Assembly: GCA_900544025.1 (NCBI GenBank) | Contig: UQTM01000032.1 | Coordinates: 1-35,102 of the forward strand | Length of the DNA: 35,102 nt | Direction of reading: 5' to 3' | Source of the DNA: an uncultured Odoribacter sp. | GTDB taxonomy: Bacteria > Bacteroidota > Bacteroidia > Bacteroidales > Marinifilaceae | In this document: piece by piece, positions 8,666 through 14,379 of the stretch | Layout: the number at the start of each line of letters is the position of its first letter | Position numbering within the stretch: the stretch's first letter is position 1 | Position numbers and translations under genes: made by a program | The notes under the pieces: model-generated | Databases searched by the model: none | Told to the model about the DNA's origin: nothing | What the model saw: the letters and a program-made list of their open reading frames with translations, nothing else

Positions 8666-8751
8666 ATAAAACTCTGCATATAGCTACGCCGAAAAGTAAC
8701 CGGTCCATCATCCGGTCCGGCAAGTTATTATAACCTGCCACAGAGTTTTAT
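8666..8751 (+). ncRNA. Structured leader element before the MATE gene (unknown class)
   Basis: ATAAAACTCTG (8666-8676) and CAGAGTTTTAT (8741-8751) are perfect 11-bp complements enclosing 64 bases. Inside, GCCG (8688-8691) can pair with CGGC (8718-8721) around a hairpin ACCGG/CCGGT (8699-8703, 8712-8716). An alternative hairpin, GGCA (8719-8722) with TGCC (8736-8739) plus GTTA/TAAC, competes for the same bases. A near-consensus -7 box TATGTTTA (8659-8666) abuts it, so it would form the very 5' end of the MATE transcript. This could be a riboswitch-like or attenuator RNA, or the ends of a small non-coding repeat. It does not match a class I can name with confidence. Confidence 0.4.
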
Positions 8752-8784
8752 TATCCTTATTATTTATAAGCACAGTTCACCTAT

Positions 8785-8802
8785 CGCGCCTTTTAGGGCG
8801 TG
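8785..8802 (+). promoter_or_regulatory. Small hairpin just upstream of the MATE start
   Basis: CGCGCC (8785-8790) pairs with GGCGTG (8797-8802), one G-U, around TTTTAG. It is followed by GGTAAATACC and GTGCAC, two further short self-complementary strings, 31 bases before the ATG. It could affect translation or be a REP-like repeat. Confidence 0.35.
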
Positions 8803-8833
8803 GTAAATACCCGTGCACACCCATTTAAGTTGA

Positions 8834-10165
8834 ATGATGAAATATACCTACAAACAAATCTGGCTCATCAATTATCCCGTGATGCTGAGTATCGGCATGG
8901 AACAACTCATTAACCTCACCGACGCCATCTTCTTAGGCCACGTGGGAACGACCGAATTAGGAGCTTCCGCCATTGCCGGAATTTACTATATGGCACTTTA
9001 TATGCTGGGCTTCGGGTTCAGCCTCGGCTTACAGGTCGTCATCGCCCGGCGGAACGGAGAGCAAAACGGTAAGGCTACCGGGCAGACCTTTTTTCAGGGA
9101 TTGTTTTTCCTGATCGCCTTGTCCGTCGTCCTTTTCTTCGTTTCCAGCCGTTACGCTCCTTTCCTGCTGAAAAGGTTGGTGACTTCGGACGAAGTTTATC
9201 AAACCGCCGTCCACTATCTGCATTGGCGGAACTGGGGCTTGCTGTTCACTTTCCCGGCTTTGGCTTTACGGGCATTCTTCGTAGGGATCACCCACACCCG
9301 TATCCTGACGGCAAGCGCACTGACCGCCGCCTTTTTTAACATTTTACTCAATTACCTGCTTATCTTCGGGACGGAAACCATACCGCCTTTAGGCATTGCA
9401 GGGGCGGCCATAGCCTCCTCCCTCTCGGAAGGAAGTGCCTTACTGGTACTTCTCGGATATGTCGGATTGAAAGTGGATAAGCGGCAATATGGATTCCTTC
9501 CCTGCTTTAAGCCGAAAATGCTTTCAGAGGTTTTCAACCTGTCCGTCTGGAGTATGCTACACGCTTTTATCAGCATAGCTCCGTGGCTGTTATTCTTTAT
9601 CGCCATAGAGCATTTGGGTAAAAACCAGCTTGCAATCGCCAATGTCATACGGAGTATTTCCACCCTGTTCTTTGTCATCGTGCAATCCTTCGCAGCAACC
9701 ACGGGCTCTTTGGTCAGTAATTCGCTGGGGGCAGGCCGCGTCGGAGAGATTATGCCCCTCTGCCTGAAAATCATACGGTTAAGCTATGCCGTAGGCGTCC
9801 CCTTCATCGTCCTGGCCTGCCTGTTCGCCCGTCCCCTGCTCGGTATTTACACTCCCGATCCCGAGTTGGTTCACGAAGCTTTATTTCCGCTTTCGGTTAT
9901 GCTGGTGAATTACCTTTGGGCTGTCCCCGCCTACATTTACATGAATGCGGTCACAGGCATCGGGAACACCCGGCTCGCCTTTATATTCCAGGTAGCCACT
10001 ATCGTGCTTTATTTAATGTATCTGTTTTTTATCGCCACATTCCTTAAAGTTCCTCTGGCCATATACTGGACAGCGGAACATCTGTTCGCCGTTTCCCTGT
10101 TCCTGATGTCATACTTTTGGCTAAAAGAGAAATGGCAAAAAACCGGGAAAAAGCCTTTAGCATAA
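8834..10165 (+). CDS. MATE-family efflux transporter
   Basis: A 443-residue inner-membrane antiporter with about twelve helices, of the NorM/DinF superfamily. The first repeat begins with IWLINYPVMLSIGMEQLINLTDAIFLGHVG, quoted here by its core NLTDAIFLGHVG, a typical MATE helix-1 motif; the second repeat restarts near residue 230 with LSVWSMLHAF. These proteins export cationic drugs or metabolites using Na+ or H+ gradients; the substrate is not evident. Two consecutive ATG codons (8834, 8837) are possible starts and make no difference to the protein. The gene stands alone, preceded by a 480-base gap with folded elements that may regulate it, and is convergent with the MFS gene downstream. Confidence 0.92.
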   Translation: MMKYTYKQIWLINYPVMLSIGMEQLINLTDAIFLGHVGTTELGASAIAGIYYMALYMLGFGFSLGLQVVIARRNGEQNGKATGQTFFQGLFFLIALSVVLFFVSSRYAPFLLKRLVTSDEVYQTAVHYLHWRNWGLLFTFPALALRAFFVGITHTRILTASALTAAFFNILLNYLLIFGTETIPPLGIAGAAIASSLSEGSALLVLLGYVGLKVDKRQYGFLPCFKPKMLSEVFNLSVWSMLHAFISIAPWLLFFIAIEHLGKNQLAIANVIRSISTLFFVIVQSFAATTGSLVSNSLGAGRVGEIMPLCLKIIRLSYAVGVPFIVLACLFARPLLGIYTPDPELVHEALFPLSVMLVNYLWAVPAYIYMNAVTGIGNTRLAFIFQVATIVLYLMYLFFIATFLKVPLAIYWTAEHLFAVSLFLMSYFWLKEKWQKTGKKPLA

Positions 10166-10281
10166 ATGAAAGACGAGGCTATCCGAAGAAAATGAAAACA
10201 TAAGAAAACCGGGAAACCGGAACGCAAACGCCAGTCCCTGCCCTCTATCCGGCCTATGGCTCCGATAGAAAAACAGAGGAA

Positions 10282-11484
10282 TTATTCCCCCTGTATGGCT
10301 ACCCATTCCGGTTTCTCGTACTTCCGGTAAAATATCACTAAAAGGATAAACCCAACCAAAGCAAAAGGAGCTCCCACCAAAGCCGTATAACGATAGCTCA
10401 TCCCTGCTTCCAACGGTAATCCTCCGGCAAAAGCACCGATCGCATTTCCCAGATTGAATGCCACCTGGGCACTGGCAGCCCCCAAAAGTTCCCCCCCTTT
10501 GGAAAACCGGAGCAACAACACCTGTTGCGGGCTGGAAAGAGCAAACAGGCTGGCGGTACAAAAGCACATCAGCACGACCGACAGCAAAGGAATATGGGCA
10601 AAAAAGAATATTAAGATTAAAAGTAAAAAGGTCAGGCTCTGCACGGAAGCCGCCACCCGTCCCGGCGAAAAACGGTCGGAAAGCCGGCCGCTGACCAGAT
10701 TGCCGACCACCATGCCTATCCCGGCCAGCACCATCAATCCCGATATTTTATCGACGGCAAATCCCGATAAATGCGTCAGCAGGGGACTGATATAACTGTA
10801 CCAGCAAAACACCCCTCCATTGCCTAACATAGTTGCAAAGATCAATAACCAGGGCGCAGGGGATTTTAAAAAGCGGAATTGTCCCTTAAATCCGGTGTCC
10901 GGCAATCCCTCTACCTGAGGAACCCATCGCCAGATGCAATACAGGATCACCATTCCCCACACGCCTACCAGCAAAAAGGTGACACGCCAGGAGACGGCCG
11001 TACTCAAAAAAGTACCCAAAGGCACACCGAACAGATTGGCGATCGTCATTCCGGCAACCATAATAGCCACCGCTTCCGTACCTTTCCCCTTAGCCGCCAA
11101 TTTCTCGGCAACGATAGAGCCTACACCGAAATAAGCCCCGTGCGGCAAGCCGGAAATAAAACGGGCGCCCATCAGCAGCCAATAACTGGTCACCGCAGCC
11201 GCTCGCTTTAGCCAATAATTGGGAGCCGCCGCCGCGCAGCAATTTCCCAGCATAATCAGGCATACCAAAGCCAGTAAAATATGTTTTAACGGAAATTTCC
11301 GGGCAAGCACCAGCAAAGGAGCGCCGACACATACCCCCAGGGCATAAGCGGAGATCAGGTGTCCGGCTTCGGCAATAGAAACATGCATATCGTGCGCCAC
11401 ATCGGGCAATATTCCCATCATGACAAACTCGGCTATCCCCAAGCCGAGTGTTCCAAAAGCTAAAGCGATCAGGCTCTTTTTCAT
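10282..11484 (-). CDS. MFS transporter, AraJ-like exporter
   Basis: A 400-residue major facilitator with twelve predicted helices, closest in pattern to AraJ and related DHA1 sugar or drug exporters. Motifs include LGIAEFVMMGILPDVA in helix 1 (typical of AraJ), the cytoplasmic loop LARKFPLKHIL, ISGLPHGAYFGVGSIVAE in helix 4 and GRLSDRFSPGRV at the repeat-two loop. The substrate is unknown. Upstream on the minus strand are TTGACA-like and TACTGTTT elements spaced by 18 bases, with a 12-bp perfect palindrome between them, so a repressor may control it. The MATE gene converges on it with a 116-base gap that has no convincing terminator. Confidence 0.88.
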   Translation of the reverse strand: MKKSLIALAFGTLGLGIAEFVMMGILPDVAHDMHVSIAEAGHLISAYALGVCVGAPLLVLARKFPLKHILLALVCLIMLGNCCAAAAPNYWLKRAAAVTSYWLLMGARFISGLPHGAYFGVGSIVAEKLAAKGKGTEAVAIMVAGMTIANLFGVPLGTFLSTAVSWRVTFLLVGVWGMVILYCIWRWVPQVEGLPDTGFKGQFRFLKSPAPWLLIFATMLGNGGVFCWYSYISPLLTHLSGFAVDKISGLMVLAGIGMVVGNLVSGRLSDRFSPGRVAASVQSLTFLLLILIFFFAHIPLLSVVLMCFCTASLFALSSPQQVLLLRFSKGGELLGAASAQVAFNLGNAIGAFAGGLPLEAGMSYRYTALVGAPFALVGFILLVIFYRKYEKPEWVAIQGE

Positions 11485-11497
11485 ATACCACTAATTA

Positions 11498-11526
11498 AAA
11501 CAGTATATTGCAATACGTATTGTCAA
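11498..11526 (-). promoter_or_regulatory. MFS promoter with embedded palindromic operator
   Basis: On the minus strand TTGACA (11521-11526) and TACTGTTT (11498-11505) are spaced like a Bacteroidales promoter. The perfect palindrome CAATACGTATTG (11511-11522) sits between them, overlapping the upstream element, an ideal place for a repressor. No regulator gene is adjacent. Confidence 0.45.
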
Positions 11527-11563
11527 TCTGATTTTCTGTATTTTTTTACTTAAAAAGAATGAA

Positions 11564-12193
11564 TTATCGTACCGTAATGTGAAAGCATCCTTGTTTAAAC
11601 TCGTAACGCACATAACATTTTTTATCCTCCATTAAATCCCGCAACACCTCCGCCAACACGGTTTTCAGCTTATCGCGCTCTTCCTCCTTCCCCTTCACAT
11701 AACGGGCATAGGCAATATCGAAAGTCGTACCGAACATGTGAGCGGAATTGGCACTCGCATTCAAATTCTTTTTCCGTAACCGCTTCACGCCGGAATTGGT
11801 ACGTAGAACGCTGGTTACAATGATTTTTCGGTCGGGTAACCCTTTACTGTCGAGAGAATCTCTGAAATTTCGCCCGATGGTTTCCAACAGTTTGCCGGCA
11901 CGGGGCACAAGGTAAGGTAAAGAATGGGTAAGGTCGTCGATATCGTACCAGCGGCAGGAAGTGATTTTCTCCAGCTTTTTCATTTGCTTTTCCAGCTCTT
12001 CATCCGACTGTATCGGTTTGATCCCCCATCGCCGGGCTGCACTTACATGCTTATCGTTCAAATCCCGGAAGGTAGCCTGATAATTCCGGAAATACCGGAA
12101 GTTTTCCTGTTTTTTTTCTTTATTGCCGCAGCTCACCCACAGCCCGGCACACAACAATAAGACAATGACTTTTGTAATCTGCATGTTATTCAT
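11564..12193 (-). CDS. DUF5715-type lipoprotein with M15-like zinc motif
   Basis: A 209-residue predicted lipoprotein; the signal peptide ends at WVSC, giving a lipidated Cys around residue 22. It resembles the Bacteroidetes DUF5715 family. The C-terminal half carries SAHMFGTTFDIAY, a good match to the SxHxxGxxxD zinc motif of M15/VanX-type peptidases, and ends in FHITVR, placing a third His where the M15 family has its last ligand. A role as a cell-wall D-Ala-D-Ala-type peptidase is therefore plausible but inferred. The start at 12193 (or 12184, three residues later) is chosen because a TAnnTTTG box at 12204-12211 rules out the ATG at 12217. It follows the DUF4252 genes on the same strand but has its own promoter. 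Confidence 0.72.
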   Translation of the reverse strand: MNNMQITKVIVLLLCAGLWVSCGNKEKKQENFRYFRNYQATFRDLNDKHVSAARRWGIKPIQSDEELEKQMKKLEKITSCRWYDIDDLTHSLPYLVPRAGKLLETIGRNFRDSLDSKGLPDRKIIVTSVLRTNSGVKRLRKKNLNASANSAHMFGTTFDIAYARYVKGKEEERDKLKTVLAEVLRDLMEDKKCYVRYEFKQGCFHITVR

Positions 12194-12203
12194 ATCGAGG
12201 TGA

Positions 12204-12211
12204 CAAAGATA
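12204..12211 (-). promoter_or_regulatory. -7 element of the DUF5715 gene
   Basis: The minus strand reads TATCTTTG. The start of transcription would be near 12200, only 7-16 bases before the candidate ATGs. A TTG exists upstream but at 23 bases, slightly too far. Confidence 0.5.
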
Positions 12212-12255
12212 ATTCAATAAACCTAAATCACCTCAACATGAATAACCAAATATGA

Positions 12256-12726
12256 TCATACCTTAGCTATTTCTTTCAGCATATCCGTAGAGAAACGTCC
12301 GTTCAGCTGTACGCAAACCACCTGAGCGTTTGCCTGAACCAAAACAAAAATCTGAAGAATTTCTTTGCCTTTACTCTCGGCATAAATACGAATATCCTTT
12401 CCTGCCTCCTTGACTGTGGTCAATTCTTCCAGCTTACTTTTCTTAATATAAGCCGTTGCATCCTCGCTCAGGTCTTTCCCTTTCTGCCCCTGGCTTACCA
12501 GCAGGCTGGCCCCCGAACAATTGCTCACCAAACGTTTCACGGCATCGTTTTCCGCCTGAGGGATACACATGGACAGCAGGAAATTACCGAGCTGGCTGAT
12601 CTTCAAACACTTTACCTCGATATCGTTTTCATATTTCTCGTACAGGTCTTTAAACGTTTTTACCTGGCTATTCCCCTGAAAACAAAAGGCGAATACTAAA
12701 ACCGAGAGTAAGAGAATCTTTTTCAT
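12256..12726 (-). CDS. DUF4252 exported protein (second copy)
   Basis: A 156-residue protein with a signal peptide (MKKILLLSVLVFAFCFQGNSQ) and the layout of DUF4252: a segment on scoring secretion (VSNCSGASLLVSQG), a middle helix, an IRIYAESKGKEILQIFVLV strand pair quoted here as IRIYAESKGKEI, and a final GRFSTDMLKEI. It is likely periplasmic or membrane-associated; it has no lipobox. The function of DUF4252 is not established, but in Bacteroidetes these proteins commonly occur with ECF sigma factors. Its ATG overlaps the stop of the preceding DUF4252 gene by 4 bases, so translation is coupled. Only about 60% of the length of the other copy aligns by eye; they are diverged paralogues. Confidence 0.78.
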   Translation of the reverse strand: MKKILLLSVLVFAFCFQGNSQVKTFKDLYEKYENDIEVKCLKISQLGNFLLSMCIPQAENDAVKRLVSNCSGASLLVSQGQKGKDLSEDATAYIKKSKLEELTTVKEAGKDIRIYAESKGKEILQIFVLVQANAQVVCVQLNGRFSTDMLKEIAKV

Positions 12727-13241
12727 TGCTTTTCTATTTTAGGATTGTTCACTGCTTTATTCAAATATTCCATTCCGCTCACATTGACACTTTTGGACAA
12801 CCGGGATATTTTTTTCAGGTCGATCTTTCCGGTAAACCCCATTAAGACAAACTCACGGGAATTATTCACCAAAACAATCAATTCGGTGATAACTCCTTTC
12901 ACTTCACGCACATAAATACGGACATCCTCCCTCTGCTCCTGTACCCTCATCAATTCTTCGTACCCTTTCCGGCTATCGTTTATAACAGCCAGCACTTCCC
13001 CGGAATATCGCGGAATATCGTGCTGCGTTTTCAGTAGCTTGAATCCGGTAAGGTCTTTGATAATCGTTTCCGTTTCGGGATCGGTCATATCGGCTATCAG
13101 GCTAAACATCTTGGCACTGACATTGACAACCGTAAATTTCCCGTCATTTCCGTACCTATTGCAAAACAGTTCTACAAGGTCCTGTGCCGGAGAGCATAAT
13201 CCCCAAAAGCACAATAATATAAAGATGATTGACTTTTTCAT
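12723..13241 (-). CDS. DUF4252 exported protein (first copy)
   Basis: A 172-residue protein with signal peptide (MKKSIIFILLCFWGLCSPAQ) followed by DUF4252: LFCNRYGNDGKFTVVNVSAKMFSLIAD, quoted by its core FTVVNVSAKMFSL, then LTGFKLLKT, VRIYVREVKGVITELIVLV (core IYVREVKGVITEL) and GFTGKIDLKKISRLS. The C-terminal 25 residues form a polar tail. It overlaps by 4 bases with both the anti-sigma-like gene upstream and the second DUF4252 gene downstream. It probably senses or responds to envelope conditions together with its neighbours, though this is inferred from context only. Confidence 0.8.
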   Translation of the reverse strand: MKKSIIFILLCFWGLCSPAQDLVELFCNRYGNDGKFTVVNVSAKMFSLIADMTDPETETIIKDLTGFKLLKTQHDIPRYSGEVLAVINDSRKGYEELMRVQEQREDVRIYVREVKGVITELIVLVNNSREFVLMGFTGKIDLKKISRLSKSVNVSGMEYLNKAVNNPKIEKQ

Positions 13242-13735
13242 AATTCGATTTTTTTCAATTCGTGGATATATTTAGTTGCAACCTTAGCTTTTTCAATATT
13301 GGTTTCCATCAACCGTTCTCCTTCGTTCATCGTTTCCGATACGAACGACAAGGCTTTTTGCAGCTCCGCCAAAGCCTGCTGCGGAGTCATGGTTTCTTCC
13401 GCCGGTCGTGCGGTCTTCACCTGTTTGTAATGCAATATCCCCCCGACACTCAGCGCCAGCAAAGCACAGGCCGCCGCCGTAGCGATATATTTCCGGAAAG
13501 ACACCGACGGGCGGCGGCGTTCTCCGATCTTGGCCAGGATTCGCTGGTCGAAAGAGCCGTCCAGCCCCTGCCGGCATTCTTCTGCCTGCCACACGAACAA
13601 TTCGCGGTAAGCCGACAAATGGGGAGGCAATTCCCGGCACTCCAGAAAAAACTGCCGTAATTCGTTCTCTTCTTCCGGGGTTGCGGTGCATTCCCAGAAT
13701 TTATTCATCAATATTTCAATCCGCTTACAGTCCAT
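13238..13735 (-). CDS. Single-pass membrane protein, probable anti-sigma factor
   Basis: A 165-residue protein with a cytoplasmic N-terminal region (MDCKRIEILMNKFWECTATP at the start), one membrane helix at about residues 83-103, and a periplasmic tail of about 60 residues rich in charged residues. This is the layout of anti-sigma factors; the N-terminal region resembles the start of zinc-finger-type anti-sigma proteins, with cysteines at 3, 16, 33 and 54 but no clean HxxxCxxC. Its ATG lies 11 bases inside the end of the ECF sigma gene, so the two are translated in a coupled manner, as expected for a sigma/anti-sigma pair. The function is inferred from position and topology. Confidence 0.7.
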   Translation of the reverse strand: MDCKRIEILMNKFWECTATPEEENELRQFFLECRELPPHLSAYRELFVWQAEECRQGLDGSFDQRILAKIGERRRPSVSFRKYIATAAACALLALSVGGILHYKQVKTARPAEETMTPQQALAELQKALSFVSETMNEGERLMETNIEKAKVATKYIHELKKIEL

Positions 13736-14234
13736 AATTCTCGATCTTTAAAAACAAACCTTTTATCTCCTTACGCGCCCGGAACAAATTCACCTTCACC
13801 CATTCTTCACTGACCTCTAAAACCCGGGCAATCTCCTGATAGCTCATCCCCTCCACATCCCTCAACTGTACCACCATACGCTGGGCTTCCGGCAAACGGG
13901 CGATCAGCTTTCTCAGCATCCCCAGGCTTTCTTCCTTTTCCACCCGCTCATTCGGCAAATCCGCCCTGCCGACAGCAACCTGTTGCCCGTTCAATTCCTC
14001 TGTATGGTTACCTTTCAGCGCCAGCCGTCCCAACGATATGTTCCGTGCCATCCTGCAACAATAAGCCTCCGTGCTGTCCACCTCTTTCCAATTCTCCGGC
14101 CTGTCCCACACTTTCAGCATCACATCCTGCACCACGTCCTCTGCCTCCTCCCTGCTCCGGGTGATACAGAAAGCGATCCGGAACAATTTGTCCCGCAAAG
14201 GCAATACCGTCGATTTAAATTCTTCCAGCTCCAT
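13725..14234 (-). CDS. ECF-family RNA polymerase sigma factor
   Basis: A 169-residue group 4 sigma factor. Region 2 runs from about residue 8 to 75 with ITRSREEAEDVVQDVMLKVWD (core EEAEDVVQDVMLKVW) binding core polymerase and the -10 element. Region 4 runs from about 105 to 160 with LPEAQRMVVQLRDVEGMSYQEIA and a helix-turn-helix LEVSEEWVKVNLFRARKEI. It heads a four-gene overlapping operon with a probable anti-sigma factor and two DUF4252 proteins, so it likely drives an envelope-linked response. TGTAAC and GTCTTA, spaced by 17 bases just upstream, look like an ECF promoter, suggesting autoregulation. Confidence 0.92.
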   Translation of the reverse strand: MELEEFKSTVLPLRDKLFRIAFCITRSREEAEDVVQDVMLKVWDRPENWKEVDSTEAYCCRMARNISLGRLALKGNHTEELNGQQVAVGRADLPNERVEKEESLGMLRKLIARLPEAQRMVVQLRDVEGMSYQEIARVLEVSEEWVKVNLFRARKEIKGLFLKIENYGL

Positions 14235-14242
14235 AACACTTA

Positions 14243-14271
14243 TAAGACAGACGAGGAATTAAAAAGTTACA
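14243..14271 (-). promoter_or_regulatory. Candidate autoregulatory ECF promoter
   Basis: On the minus strand, TGTAAC (14266-14271) and GTCTTA (14243-14248) are separated by 17 bases, the spacing of ECF promoters, where an AAC -35 core is typical. The predicted start lies within a few bases of the sigma ATG. Confidence 0.45.
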
Positions 14272-14312
14272 TCATTTTTTTATTTTTCTTAAAAAAACAG
14301 GAAAAACGGTAT

Positions 14313-14345
14313 AAAAAAAAGGCCGGGGTTTAAACCCCGGCCTTT
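14313..14345 (-). terminator. Terminator of dsbD
   Basis: A palindromic stem, GGCCGGGG/CCCCGGCC extended by AAA/TTT, spans 14318-14345 around a TTAA core. On the minus strand it is followed by eight T residues in a row, a textbook intrinsic terminator 35 bases after the dsbD stop. Confidence 0.92.
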
Positions 14346-14379
14346 CCGATCGCTCTGCAAAACAATCGGCCTGCTTCTT

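Larger units (their letters stand above)
8356..8833. other. Gene-free stretch between ychF and the MATE gene
   Basis: This 478-base gap has no coding sequence that I can support. It holds the ychF -7 element at 8459-8466 (minus), an 86-base element closed by an 11-bp perfect stem at 8666-8751, and a small GC-rich hairpin at 8785-8802 just before the MATE start. The part from about 8470 to 8650 shows nothing recognisable. Confidence 0.7.

Noticed and set aside
8666..8751. A cobalamin (B12) riboswitch before the MATE gene.
   Set aside because: The ACCTGCC string before the closing stem and the CCGG hairpin resemble parts of the B12 box and core, but the element is only 86 bases and lacks the other conserved blocks, so I do not call it.
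8356..8833. An insertion sequence or MITE.
   Set aside because: No transposase, and no flanking target duplication was found around the 11-bp inverted repeat.
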